NCBI RefSeq assembly: GCF_902806685.2
Contig: NC_048557.2
Span: forward strand, 11,293,554 to 11,357,553
Length of the DNA: 64,000 nt
Direction of reading: 5' to 3'
Source of the DNA: Maniola hyperantus
Taxonomy: Eukaryota; Arthropoda; Insecta; Lepidoptera; Nymphalidae
Shown: positions 43,171-54,339 of the stretch, piece by piece
Position numbering within the stretch: the stretch's first letter is position 1
How the letters are laid out: each line of letters begins with the position of its first letter
Translations under genes and position numbers: made by a program
Notes under the pieces: generated by a model
Told to the model about the DNA's origin: nothing
Databases searched by the model: none
The model's input: the letters and a program-made list of their open reading frames with translations, nothing else

Positions 43171-44100
43171 AAAAAAGATTTTTAAAAACCTAAATCCACG
43201 CGTATCTAGTATTTACTAAAAAAGAAAATGTAGGTAGGTATAGGCAGTGGCGTGCACAGGGTTTCAAGTCAGGGTAGGCACTAGTTAAGTAGGAACCTGT
43301 TCACTGGCAGGTCATAATGAAAAATAAGCATTGAGCTATTACAACTGGGGTAAGCAGTGCATTTATGCCTCTATGACCTGCACGCCACTGGGTATAGGTA
43401 TACATGCGGATTGGGTCTGTTTGAACAAATTGGGTCTTACTTTAGTAGACTCACTCGTAACAAGACCTTTGAGAAATAGGAGCTTGTTATGTTAGGCCTC
43501 TCTCGAGTGTCGATATGTCGCCGTGATCTCTCATCTAAACAATACGATATTATTGGACTAAGAGCCAGCGCGTGTCAGACCTTCGTTATTTTATAAAAGC
43601 TAGGTGAATTTTTATTTCGTCCGCGTGGACTACACAAATTCAAAACTCTATTTTACCCCCTAGGGATTGCATTTTCAAAAATCTTTTCATAGCGGAATAG
43701 CTTTCTGTATGTTTTTCAGCCCGATCCATCTATAGTAGTTTGAGCTGTGCGTCGATAGATCAGTCAGTCAGACAGTCAGCTTTTCCTTTTATACCTACAT
43801 ATAATAGGTATTTCGATTTTCAAAAAAATTAGAGATCCCTACGAAAATTGTAATATAAACTACACATGGGAAGGCGGTAGTTTTAAATACTTATAATAAG
43901 TATGTGGAGCCAGTAGATCGGTACGTAAACACAATCTAACATGAATACATCTAATTGGTACTAAATTCAGACTAATAAAATTTACCTCAGGTACAAATAA
44001 CTCCCAAAGATTCGTTGCCTCTTGTAAATGAATTAATTCTCTAGAAATACGAATCTAAAACATTTTACAGCTGAAAAAGATTTTCGACATAAAAACATCC

Positions 44101-44259
44101 TATAAGTCCCGCAAATTGCTATTGCGCTGGAACCATGTCTCATTAATATCGAAATGACGTAATTTTGACGTCAGCCGAAATAAAAATATACCATCAGCTC
44201 GAAACTTCAGTCTAGTGTTGACATTACTTAAATGGCGCATTAGCAATTTGCGGGACATA
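44101..44259. mobile_element. MITE M9, intact copy
   Basis: Ends tataagtcccgcaaattgct and tagcaatttgcgggacata; interior 'gaaatgacgtaattttgacg'. Confidence 0.8.
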
Positions 44260-46535
44260 TGCCTAGGTATTTTTATTTCGTTCGAGAGTTCATTTTGTCA
44301 CCAAAATGTACGTCAAATCAACCGTAACATCCATTAGTCACCGAATCGAAAGGTATTTATTTGCCTCCATATGTTATTACCGACTTCGCCTGGGTTGAGT
44401 GAACCACATAATTTATAGCCTATGTCCATCTGGAATACCTAACGTAGCTAAAGAGAGAAGAAAAAATACGTTTATTTTGTTATCGCACTTGTAATTGCCG
44501 CCTTTTGAAACGGAAGTCACGTGATCTGTTGCGAGAAAGCCATCTTGAGTCGATTATACAAGGTGAAATTTTAGTGGTTGTCTTCCCGCGGCAGAACGAT
44601 TTGCCCTCAGTAGTACTATCGAAATTTTGAGTTAAACTTAAAAAATAAAAATGTTTTTGTTTTGAAATAATTAAAAAAAATCGACAACTCGAAAGTGTGA
44701 GAAGCAATAGTAACACTTGAACCGCGCTTCCAATAAAGTGAAATAGTTTAGAGCAAAATAAGCTCTCGCGCGTAGTGATACGACATAAACTAGCCTGTAC
44801 GCACGCGGTATTACTATTGGTTCGAGGTCTCATTCGATTTTTGTTTTTCTCGATTGTAAATTTGTCATTTTTTCCTCTAATATTTTTTTATATTTATAAA
44901 TCGATTGTTATACCACGACATAATCATTTCGCTTCGGGAAAACAACCATCAAAATTTCAGCGTGTAGGTATGCGGGTGGTTGGTGGTTTTTAAGCTAGTC
45001 TTGTTCCGACTCGAGACTTGACCGACTATTCAATGCTTTTTGTGTTTAGGTCGCCATTTTGATTGAGTGGTTGCAATAGCAATTAATGTGCTCTAGTTAA
45101 GTTAATATTGCAGTTAGGTTATTATAAAAGGTAAAACTCTCGATAAGCCTCTACGCGTTGTGATTGATATTTAATTTCACATTTGGTTCGGAGAGTATAA
45201 AAGATGGAAGAGTGGTTTCTTAGCAAAAGATGATCAGGACCTGAAGTTTTAGCTAAGGATTTGGTTATCCGGAAAGCCAAAAGGCCTCGAGCAGAAAAAG
45301 CGCCGGATTATACACAAGGGTTTAATTTATGTGCGAGTCTCAACATATGCGGCATAAATCTTGATTTTCTTACAGCTCCAAGGGGCTGTAGACCTTAACT
45401 ATTTGATACTTATTTCAACTTGATACCTCCCACGCGTTCCTGAGATAAAGCGTCTTGACCACCGATATACATGACAAGATATGGTCAAGCAAACAAAATT
45501 TTTCACGGTTTAGAAACCAAATAAATCAGCGCCACCTCTTAGATACTAATGAATGACCCGTTTGAAATCCACACGTTACCGAGGTTGCATTGGTGCTGTT
45601 GTAGAGGCGTGTGGTCTCTTCTAAAGCTGGCAGCTGCGAAGAAAACATTGCACTTTGCAGTTGCCACTTAGAACACCATTTTGAATTTGGAACGATTCGA
45701 AAATCCCGCTGCCCTGGACGAACTTCGGGGGCCACATTCACTCCAGAGACATCAAGAGGGAGACACCTCTGTAGAGCCTCAAGCTCCAGCCTCGTTTTGT
45801 TCCTCGTTTTACCTATATTGTACATACACAAGTGAATACAATAATATGTGAGCAGTTCTTTTATATTTTGTGCACCACGCTGCCACACTATAATGTATCA
45901 ACTATTGTCGTCTTGCTCCTGTACGCCGCACTCCGCAGTAAAGTAGTAACCCCTTCCAGACACTTGGCATGTGACTGGGAAGTGAGACAGACGTGCGTGT
46001 GGTCAGTGTGGCATATAATATAGCAGGAAGCCGATATCAGGTGCAAGTGGATTATACATATAGTACAGGTGCATAAGCACCAATGATTCGGTGCCATTTT
46101 GTTTGTTCAATAGCCCTGTCCATATATATAAGTCAATGGTCTTGACAGACAGACGGACGGCGAAGTGATTCTAGGGTCCCTTTTCCCACGGCGAGCCGAA
46201 CCGAAATGAGAGTGTTTTCATTACAAACATAATTCAATGTGTCTCAATTTGGCTCGAAGGTAATATTTTTAGGGTTCCGTACCTCAAAAGGAAAAATGAA
46301 CCCTTTTCACACACCTCGCAACACGGTATTCTAGAGCGAGTGGTGTGAAAAATTATACTTACGTGGTGTTAGAACTTAAGACAAATAGGTACCTATGCTA
46401 TGACTGTGAGTCATAACCTCAGTCCTCACTACAGACTACAGAGGTCGTGTCGAGACTCGAGTATACCTATCTAACAACCTTTTTTTTCCGGTCGGTGCTA
46501 ACAATATTTACTTACCTACTTACCTATTCAAATGT

Positions 46536-46541
46536 CAGTTT
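46536..46541 (+). promoter_or_regulatory. Possible initiator (TCAGTT) of gene C
   Basis: An arthropod-type TCAGT initiator lies 55 bases before the ATG; a TATAAA-like sequence lies at about 46556, downstream of it, so it is not a normal TATA arrangement. Weak evidence from sequence alone. Confidence 0.2.
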
Positions 46542-46590
46542 AAAAGTTTCGCAAGTATAAACGCACGCATACCTAGATAATAATTAACTC

Positions 46591-46857
46591 ATGGGGCGCC
46601 TAAAGTTACTTCTTTGTAGTATTCTTTTGGTAGTTGAGACTGGAAGTGACTGTCAGACATGGATGCCAATGGGCAGCCCCATCATTGGCACGTGTCCCTG
46701 CAAGAATGCCAACGACATAGCAGTGTGGTTGGAGGCCGGTGTGCCTCTTCGGGATAACAATCGTTATTATCTGTTCATAAACAAATTTTTTCCCGCGGAT
46801 AGTGTCATTAAATTGTCGTTTGATTCGGAAGTTAATATCTCTTTTTCTGTCATATCG
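46591..46857 (+). CDS. Gene C exon 1: signal peptide and first half of gd_N
   Basis: 89 codons. MGRLKLLLCSILLVVETG leader, WMPMGSPIIGTCPCKNAND, VPLRDNNRYYLFI, FFPADSVIKLSFD. Donor TCG|GTAAGT. Confidence 0.9.
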
Positions 46858-49800
46858 GTAAGTCTTATGACATTTTTTGGGCTCAGTACCTACCTCAAAA
46901 GGAAAAATAATGAGGAATGAGCCTCAATAGCTCAACGGGTAAAGGAGTGGACTGAAAACCGAAAGGTCGTCGGTTCAAACCCCGCCCGTTGCACTATATT
47001 GTCGTACCTACTCCTAGCACAAGCTTAGTTGGAGAGGAAAGGGGAATATTAGTCATTTAACATGGCTAAAAATAAACCGACCAAGTGCGATTCAGACTCG
47101 CGCACGGAGGGTTCCGTACTACAGTGTTATTTTTTCGACATTTTGCACGATAAATCAAGAACGTACCTATGCGTAATGCGTAAAAATAAACTCTTTGTAA
47201 AAATTAAAATCTTTCTTCTAGGACAATGAAAAATTTTCAAGGGTTTCTGTGACTGACGGAGACATCTTCACAATCCGTTTGTTCGCGCAGCAACAGGGCC
47301 TCGGCCTCTCAGTGCGGGGGCTGACACCAGGAGTCACCCCCAACCTCATAGGTCTCACCATCAATGATGTGGAGCACTGCACTGAACCGGATCTGGTGAG
47401 ATCAGCTCTATGTAACTACCGAGGGTCCTGCGGGGTGATGTGTTCAACGATGAATGATAGCCATCGAGCTCATTTGACATTTATTTTTAATCCATTGAAG
47501 GTGTTCTGCGACAAAACATTTTAATATTACTCAGTGAAGCAGCAATGTAGAACCAACCAATGTCGAATGAGTTTAGTGGCTATCAATCAGCGTGGTGAAC
47601 ACTTTAGCGCGATAGCCTAGTAGTTAAGACGTCGTTCTCCTTGGGGGTTCGATCCCGGGCACGCACCTCTAACTTTTCGGAGATATAATATGCGTTTTAA
47701 GCAATTAAATATCACTTGCTTTAACGGTGAAGGAAAATATCGTGAGGAAACCTGCATGCCTGAGAGTTCTCCATAATGTTCTCAAAGGTGGGTGAAGTAT
47801 CCCGTATCATTACCCGAGTTTTGCACGCTATACATTGCGGGTTTGAAAAATACTAAATCACTAAAATGAGGCAAATGGTTATTGGTATTGGATTGTGTTT
47901 AGGTAGTATATCTGTTCCATGAGTATAACAATAACGCTAAGTTTTTGCTAGCGTTCTGGTTACATCCTGTATAATATTAATAAATAAATTTGGATTTTCA
48001 GAATGTCCTTCAAAAATACACTGAAAATGAAAATACGCCAAAGGATGGAGAATATCGTTTGGTACGTATCATTATTTCGACCCATTGCCGACTCACTACA
48101 GAGCACGGGTCTCCTCTCAGAATGGGAACGTTGGCCTAATGCAGATTAGCAGACTTCACACATCTTTGTGAACATTATGGAGAACTCTCAGGCATGCAGG
48201 TTTCACCTAAATATGTAATAAGCTGTAATAGCCTAGTGGTTAGGACGCCCGCCTTCTAATCGGAGGTCGGGGGTTCGATCCCGGGCACGCACCTTTGACT
48301 TTTCGGAGTTATGTGCGTTTTAAGTAGGTAATTAAAATATCACTTGCTTTAACGGTGAAGGAAAACATCGTGAGGAAACCTGCATGCCTGAGAGTTCTTC
48401 ATAATGTTCTCAAAGGGGTGTGAAGTCTGCCAATCCGCACTTGACCAGTAGTCTATCCTATCCAATCTAATCCATTAGCCTGTTAGCGTCCACTGCTGGA
48501 CATAGGCCTTTCCAAGAGCGCGCCACCAAACACGGTCCTCCGCCTTCCTCATCCATCCGCTTTCTTCTTCCACCACCTTCTTCAGGTCATCGGTCCAGCG
48601 GGCTGGGGGTCGTCCCACACTGCGCTTACCGGTACGCGGTCTCCACTCCAGAACACGTCTGCCCCATCGGCCGTCTGTTCTGCAACAGACATGACCTGCC
48701 CATTGCCACTTCTTGCTAAGCCTTTTAGTACATATGTCGGTCACTTTTGTTGTGCTGCGAATTTCCTCGTTCCGGATTTTATCCCTGAGAGTGAAACCCA
48801 ACATAGCTCGCTCCATAGCACGCTGAGCGACTTTTAGTTTGTGGCCGAGGCCAACTGTCAGTGTCCACGTTTCCGCTCCTTACGTCATCACAGGTAGGGT
48901 CTATACTTAGCCAAAACCCTTCTCATTCTGAGAGGAGACCCGTGCTCAGTAGTGAGCTGGCGCGACGGGTTGACAATGATGATGAAATTTTATTCTTTCA
49001 ATATAGCATGTGGAAAGCCGAAGGTCGAAGAAAGCGGAGCGTCTCCGCAATTGTGGGAGAAGGGACGTGGGTTCAGAGCTGACAGTGGACGGTGAGGCCG
49101 AGCCGGGGGCCTGGCCGTGGTTTGCTGCCATCTACCACAGCGAAAGGAGCCTGAGATACATCTGTGGAGGCACCCTCATCTCCACGGACTCTGTTTTGAC
49201 AGGTTGACATTTTACTATAGTATGTTATTACTTACTAGCTGATGCCCGCGACTTCACACGCGTGGTTTAGATTTTTAAAAATCCTGTGGGAACTTTTAAA
49301 TTTTCCGGGATAAAAAGTAGCCTATGTCCTTCCCCGGGTTGCAAGCTACCCCTGTACCAAATTTCGTCAAAATCGGTTGAACGGTTAAGCCGTGAAAAGC
49401 TAGCAGACAGACAGAGAGACAGACAGACTTTCGCATTTATAATATTAGTATGGATTAGTTACCTACTATTTCTAGATAATTTGTACGCGTGGATTTAGGT
49501 TTTTTAAAAATTCCTGGATAAAAATTAGCATGTGGCCGTCTCCACGATGTAATCTACTTCTGTACCAAATGTCATCAAAATCGGTTTTACTGTTGAGCCG
49601 TGAAAAGCTAACAGACAGACAAACTTTCGCATTTATAATATCAGTACGGATTACCTTCAGACATTTTTTTAATTTTTTTATTTAGACACAAGTTAGCCCT
49701 TGACTGCAATCTCATGATAATCTCACTGAAAAAAGAGGGAATATCATATTTTCGGTAAATCGATTATGTCGATCGAATCAAATAATCGATTGTGTCGGGT

Positions 49801-51142
49801 GTAATTAGACTGCATCGACACTTACCACCAGGTGAGATTGCAGTAAGGGCTAACTTGTATCTGATTAAAAAACATCTCAAAATGGCCAAAATTATAGTGT
49901 TATTTCGTTATGCACCGGAACTCTTCGTCTGCCAATCCGACTCGCACTTGGCCGATTTTTATGACAAAATAATTTCCTTTCACAGCCGGCCATTGCGTAA
50001 CGAACCGAGAGCCAAAGAATCTGATTGTGTTGGTTGGAAGATATGCATTGGAAGACTGGGCTGAACTATTCATAGGAAGGAAAGTACGTATTAGCGAAAT
50101 TACTATTTTCTACTTACTTCCCAACTACAAACTATTATTTATTATCGTAAGTGATTTCCATTATACCTATATAATATCTCTCCCTCGGCTATACTCACGT
50201 GTTTAGTCGACGTTAGCCCGACTAGACACTCAGTCTTAACCGTGACGTGTGCGCGAACTGATTCCCTTGAAAAAGGACCCCGGATGGGTTCGAAACTAGT
50301 CGGGCTAACGTAGACTATTATACTCGTGGGTATAGCCGGGAGGGAGATTGTTCAAGACATTCGCCTGCAATAATAGTGCGAGCAATAGCGCAAGAACTTT
50401 ATAGGCTATTTACTTTATAACAGGACATCTCTTTTCGTATTATTGTTGGTTTGGTGTGACGTGTCTCGGAATTGTCTCCAGTTTTTAATTAATTAAATAA
50501 GTGTCTAAGTTCAGTTCCTGTATTTTTACTGACCTCTAACAACCATTAAATACAGAGATATTATATACTAGCGGATTCCTGCGACTTCGTCCGCGTGGAT
50601 TTACGTTTTTTAAAATCCCGCGGGAACTCTTTGATTTTTCGGGATTGTTGTCATTGCTTGGTACCTACAATATGAATTCACTATGAACACTTCCTGAATC
50701 TTGATAACTCAGGCGGGCAGTAACCCTGCAGCATCAGGATTAAGGAGTTAAATCCAGAATTTTTTATGTGACCACGACGTAAACTTTTTTTGTTGATTTA
50801 AAAAAAAAATTTGTAAATCAGTCCAGAAACCTCGAAAAAATCGATGTAGAAAAAAGAACCACCTCCTTTTTGACAGTCGGTTAAAAACCGATGACCTTGA
50901 AATATTTACGGAACATCTTTAAAATATCCCCTTTCTAACAAAAAAAGAATGAATGAAATCGGACTACGCGATAATGAATTACAACTCAGTATACATTTTA
51001 ACTTTCGACCCCTCTCCTACGGGAACCATGCTGAATTTCGGGATAAAAAGTATCCTATATTCTTCCTCATAGTATGACCTCAAATCGTACCAAGTTTCAT
51101 TGGAATCCATTCAGTAGTTTCAGCGTGATGCGCGGCCGTGAT

Positions 51143-51223
<81 letters not shown>

Positions 51224-54102
51224 TAGACAGACAGACAGACAAAAATGAAAAAAATTACAGTTTTAGGTTCAGTATCGATTATAGAGTGCCCTCGAAAAAA
51301 AAATTTCAAAATATCTTCAATGTACAGAATTTGACCTGTTACAGTTTTATTATAAGTATTGATTCTTCCTAGTTCTTCGTTCAAGTCTTGTCGTTCAATG
51401 TGTCTGCAAGAATTTGTGAATAACTTTTTAGGGCGTCTTTGCGGCCTTTGCAACTTTGCGGCCGCGCTGCTTGTAAAAAAAAACATATTATTTCGGTCGA
51501 TGAATAGATGTGCGGCTGCAGTCGCGCGTTTTTATTTATATGGATTTACAAAGTAGCGCAACTGCAGCGCTACAGTCGCGCTGCCTCCGAGCGACACTTA
51601 GCGGCAAAAAAGGCGCCCTAGGGTTCCGTATCCGTAGGGGTTACTAAGATTCCGCTCTCTATCCGACTGTCCATCCGAATTTCAAAATGGCCGCGCCAAA
51701 ATATTAAAAAAAAATCAAAAATGCATAGTGCTATATCTTGTACGTTGGTACAGAACTTGACAGTTGACCGGCGGGGTGGTTACGTATAACGTTGCAGTAG
51801 CGACAGCAACGCGACAGCAGTAGCAATGCGCCAGTTCATTTGCTGTCTCTCTTCTTCTTCTTCTTATTTTGCTTTGTGGCTATTGCTGTCTCTCTGTAGC
51901 CGCTGTTACGTGTAACGTTGACAGCAATGATAGCGAGATTTACGCCTGTCGCGAGACATGTATGCGGAACCCGCGGTTTTTTTAATCTAATTTCCAGGTT
52001 GACAGAGTAATAACTCCTGAGAATGATGGAGCTAACACAAGTGCCTGGTTGTCTGCCGACTTAGCTATGCTGAAGTTCCAGCCGGTTCCCCTCACTGACG
52101 GCGTTCAGCCAGCGTGCCTGTGGGACAGGCCGGCTCGTGGACTAGCGGATACAGCCAATGGCACCGTGAGTACCTATAACCTACAAGTTAAATGTAACCG
52201 GTCAAGTGCGAGTCAGACTCGCGCACCGAGGGTTCCGTACTAGTCGTATTATTTTTTCGACATGTTGCACGATATATATAAAAAAACTGTTTTAGAATGT
52301 ACAGGTAAAGCACTTTCATAATGTGATACCCCAGTTGGTATAAAATTAAAAATACTATTATTTTCACTAGCTTATGCTCGCGACTTTGTCCGCGTGGACT
52401 ACATAGCTTTCAAACCCCTATTTCACCCCCTTAGGGGTTGAATTTTCAAAAATCCTTTCCTAGCGGATGCCCACGTTATAATACCGATCTGTATGCCAAA
52501 TTTCAGCCCGATCCGTTCAGTTGTTTGAGCTGTGCGTTGATAGATCAGTCAGTCAGTCAGTCACCGTTTCCTTTTATATATTAAAAAGAAGAAGATTAAG
52601 CTTTTGGTTCAGTGTAAGTATATTTATTTTGTCCAAGAACAGCCCACAGAATTACACACTCAAAATTATACAAAATGTTATCGAGTTTTACATGTCCCGC
52701 GTAACTCTAATTACGGACCGTTACAACGAGCATTAAATAGAACAAGTCGTACATTAAAATTTAAAATAACCTAACATAAACATGAAAAATATACCTAAGC
52801 TATAAAATACAAAATGAATATCATGGATTCCCGCAACGTAGGTAATGCCTGCTTCTATACAGCCTTATTATGATGTTTGGCGTTGTTTGTTTCAGATAGT
52901 AGGCTGGGGATACGATGAGAACGACGACCTGTTGGAGAATCTTCACCAAGCCAACATGAAGATGGTTCCTCGCGCGGCTGCCAACAACTACTTCTGTGCG
53001 GGGTTCCATCAAAACGGTACCTACTACCTACCCAATATGAAAGACAGTGATACTGATACACTGCATTTCATGGGGGCAAGTGGCTCACGCTCGTGTTGAA
53101 GTATCGGTATAAGCACGAAGGATTAAAGGCGCCATAAGCACGTCCTTAACGATCCCGACGATCAATAGTACATTGCTTCAAATTTTACGTACATTCGGTA
53201 CATTGCTTTCACGCACAAAGCATGACCATTTGTAGACATACACCCGCCATCCTGATGCACACCATTTTTCGTATAGAAATAGCTCATTCTAACGACCCTC
53301 GACCCTGAGCCTTCACAACAGGCCCATAGTTAGCAACCATGTTTTGGACAAGTCATCTTTGGCAACACTGGCTTCAACAAACTTGAAGATTTTCGACTTT
53401 TTGAGACGAGACGCTCTCACGGAGTTTCCCAATGGTGAGGATAACTACCGAATAGTTATCCATCCTTTCTCTTGAAATTTGACCTACCAAGATCCTACCT
53501 AACTAGACTGTATAATAAAATATCAAACTTATCATCGATTGATATAAAAAAAAACTAACTTTGCAGGAACATCAGCATCTAATGGCGACAGCGGGATCCC
53601 ATTCCTGGTAAGACCTTTAAAATTTTAGATGCAACGGATAACTTGAGTTTTTTTTTTAATAGCGAGCAAACGAGCAGGCGGGTCACCTGATGTGAGTGAT
53701 TACCGCCGCCCATGCACATTTGCACCACCAGAGAAACCGCCGATGCGTTGCTGGCCTTTTAGGAAATTGTTGGTCCTAATAAATAACCCCATGTTGTAAT
53801 CTAGTGGAACACCGCCGATGGGAGTTTAGGTAGTAGGTATAACAATAACGCTAAGTGTTTGTTAGCGTTCTGGTTACATGTATGATATGTAGACTTATTT
53901 TCTGCAGGTGTTCATTCCGGACAGCATGCCAGAAGGGTGCCAGAGAGAGAGCAAGCCGTCTGGCTCCTGGCACGTGCGCGGCGTACTGTCGCAGTACACC
54001 GGCAGCGACGACGCGCCGGCGGCGACGTGCGCGCAGAGCCACGTGGTGTTCACTGACGTGGACAAGTCGAGGGACTGGATCCTAGCTAACTTGGACGACT
54101 GA
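46591..54102 (+). CDS. Gene C: divergent gd-like secreted serine protease
   Basis: Inverted paralog of genes A and B, 439 aa, 9 exons: 46591-46857, 47222-47395, 48002-48061, 49007-49202, 49986-50083, 51998-52165, 52896-53016, 53567-53607, 53908-54102 (1320 nt, all GT-AG). Signal peptide about residues 1-18; gd_N to about 147; protease domain from TVDGEAEPGAWPW at residue 193 after Leu. His235 (AGHC), Asp286 (ADLAMLKF) and Ser370 (SNGDSGI) are kept. Unlike A and B, the cysteine three residues before the GDSG is Ser, the STCI cysteine is lost with 12 residues, GDSGG is GDSGI, and a new Cys appears in EGCQ. Exon 5 is four codons shorter. Either a specialised or a decaying protease; the frame is intact throughout. 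Confidence 0.86.
46919..47215 (+). repeat. SINE S2 and a truncated 'ggttccg' element in gene C intron 1
   Basis: 46919-47068: gcctcaatagctcaacgggt to attagtcatttaacatggct, nearly full length. 47075-47215: complement end of the 7603-8052 family (gaccaagtgcgattcagact). Together they fill most of the intron. Confidence 0.8.
47222..47395 (+). CDS. Gene C exon 2: second half of gd_N
   Basis: 58 codons, VTDGDIFTIRLFAQQQGLGL, GLTINDVEHCTEPDL. Acceptor ttctag, donor CTG|GTGAGA. Confidence 0.9.
47434..47973. repeat. MITE M1 copy, SINE S1 and M4 fragment in gene C intron 2
   Basis: M1 47434-47604 (gatgaatgatagcc and ggctatcaatcagc); S1 47606-47800 (gatagcctagtagttaagac); M4 end 47815-47973 (tagcgttctggttacatcc). 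Confidence 0.7.
48002..48061 (+). CDS. Gene C exon 3: linker
   Basis: 20 codons, NVLQKYTENENTPKDGEYRL; acceptor attttcag, donor TTG|GTACGT. Confidence 0.85.
48219..48990 (+). repeat. SINE S1 split by an RTE LINE 3' end, gene C intron 3
   Basis: S1 runs 48219-48446 (to ccaatccgcacttgacca) and resumes at about 48908 (gccaaaacccttctcattct) to 48990. The insertion between is the minus-strand RTE fragment. Confidence 0.8.
48450..48905 (-). mobile_element. RTE-type LINE: C-terminal end of reverse transcriptase
   Basis: Minus frame 48816-48475: ERAMLGFTLRDKIRNEEIRS, WQWAGHVCCRTDGRWGRRVL, EWRPRTGKRSVGRPPARWTD, DLKKVV, VWWRALGKAYVQQW and stop. This is the characteristic C-terminus of lepidopteran RTE elements; everything upstream is missing. 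It is the best preserved of at least five RTE scraps here. Confidence 0.88.
49007..49202 (+). CDS. Gene C exon 4: linker end and start of protease domain
   Basis: 196 nt as in gene B. RLRNCGRRDVGSEL, TVDGEAEPGAWPWFAAIY, YICGGTLISTDSVLT. The acceptor (ttctttcaatatag) directly follows the 3' end of a SINE. Confidence 0.88.
49240..49640 (+). repeat. Two tandem lepidopteran short repeats, gene C intron 4
   Basis: 49240-49460 (actagctgatgcccgcgact to 'ataatattagtatggatta') followed by a second partial copy 49488-49640 with the same end. Confidence 0.8.
49986..50083 (+). CDS. Gene C exon 5: catalytic histidine
   Basis: 98 nt, joined through a split Ala codon: AGHCVTNREPKNLIVLVGRY, ALEDWAELFIGRK. 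The other frames of this stretch give stops. Donor AAA|GTACGT. Confidence 0.85.
50150..50351. mobile_element. MITE M6 copy, gene C intron 5
   Basis: 'ctccctcggctatactcacg' and 'cgtgggtatagccgggaggg' inverted ends, with 'gacgttagcccgactag' and 'ctagtcgggctaacgt' inside. Confidence 0.8.
51140..51241. repeat. (CAGA)n microsatellite in gene C intron 5
   Basis: About 25 tetranucleotide units within a short repeat; produces false (Ser/Val/Cys/Leu) frames on the minus strand. Confidence 0.93.
51998..52165 (+). CDS. Gene C exon 6: catalytic aspartate
   Basis: 168 nt. VDRVITPENDGANTSAWLSA, DLAMLKFQPVPL, VQPACLWDRPA. Acceptor tttccag, donor ACC|GTGAGT. Confidence 0.9.
52196..52616. repeat. 'ggttccg' element, short repeat and M10 end in gene C intron 6
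   Basis: 52196-52365 (ccggtcaagtgcgagtcaga...), 52370-52595 (tgctcgcgactttgtccgc to (gtca)n) and 52597-52616 (aagcttttggttcagtg). Confidence 0.7.
52896..53016 (+). CDS. Gene C exon 7: shortened IVGWG region
   Basis: 121 nt versus 157-160 in A and B. IVGWGYDENDDLLENLHQAN, then PRAAANNYFCAGFHQN. The segment carrying the Cys168 equivalent is gone. Confidence 0.9.
53567..53607 (+). CDS. Gene C exon 8: catalytic serine
   Basis: 41 nt, TSASNGDSGIPFL. The codon for the usual Cys is TCT in place of TGC, a two-base difference. Donor CTG|GTAAGA. Confidence 0.9.
53640..53880 (-). mobile_element. CR1-like LINE tail and M4 fragment in gene C intron 8
   Basis: 53640-53830 is the complement of a CR1-like 3' end (gggtcacctgatg ... 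ccgatgggagtt); 53838-53880 is an M4 terminus (gttagcgttctggttacatg). Confidence 0.7.
53908..54102 (+). CDS. Gene C exon 9: C-terminus
   Basis: 195 nt with TGA. VFIPDSMPEGCQRESKPSGS, WHVRGVLSQYTGSDDA, TCAQSHVVFTDVDKSRDW. Four codons longer than in A and B and with an extra Cys. Confidence 0.9.
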   Translation: MFIPDSMPEGCQRESKPSGSWHVRGVLSQYTGSDDAPAATCAQSHVVFTDVDKSRDWILANLDD

Positions 54103-54247
54103 GACATATCTAGCAGAACTATGGCCATTATATGCATAAGATAATCTTGGACTGACATTTCAACGGATATGAAACCTACCTCGAAACGTCTTTAGCCAGA
54201 AAAAATCTTTTAATTTCCAAATTTTATATTATAATGTTTATAGACAT

Positions 54248-54336
54248 AAAATAAATATAATAAGAATGTCTGGTATTAAGTAACAACAGGATTTTCCTCT
54301 TCACTGAAGACAGGACAAACATTGAATATCTCAATA
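54248..54336 (+). terminator. Gene C polyadenylation signals (candidates)
   Basis: AATAAA motifs occur near 54250 and 54332, about 150 and 230 bases after the stop codon. Either could define the 3' end. Confidence 0.5.
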
Positions 54337-54339
54337 AAC

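Larger units (their letters stand above)
38174..46590. other. Intergenic DNA between divergent genes B and C
   Basis: 8.4 kb that must hold both promoters. Contents: SINE S1 (38600-38880, minus; 39818-40010, plus), an 18-bp minisatellite, M13, short repeats, the M12 palindrome, a CR1-like 3' end (42960-43170) and M9. 44265-46100 is comparatively repeat-poor with no recognised gene; a 120-codon minus frame at 45526-45888 shows no family motif. Confidence 0.6.

Noticed and set aside
45526..45888. 120-codon minus-strand frame
   Set aside because: No recognisable domain, no supporting splice sites and no second copy; could be real but nothing in the sequence supports it.
49792..50064. 90-codon frame covering gene C exon 5
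   Set aside because: Wrong frame: it reads RPLRNEPRAKES where the correct splice phase gives AGHCVTNREP with the catalytic histidine.
51097..51486. Frame rich in repeated Cys-Leu-Ser-Val
   Set aside because: Translation of the (CAGA)n microsatellite.
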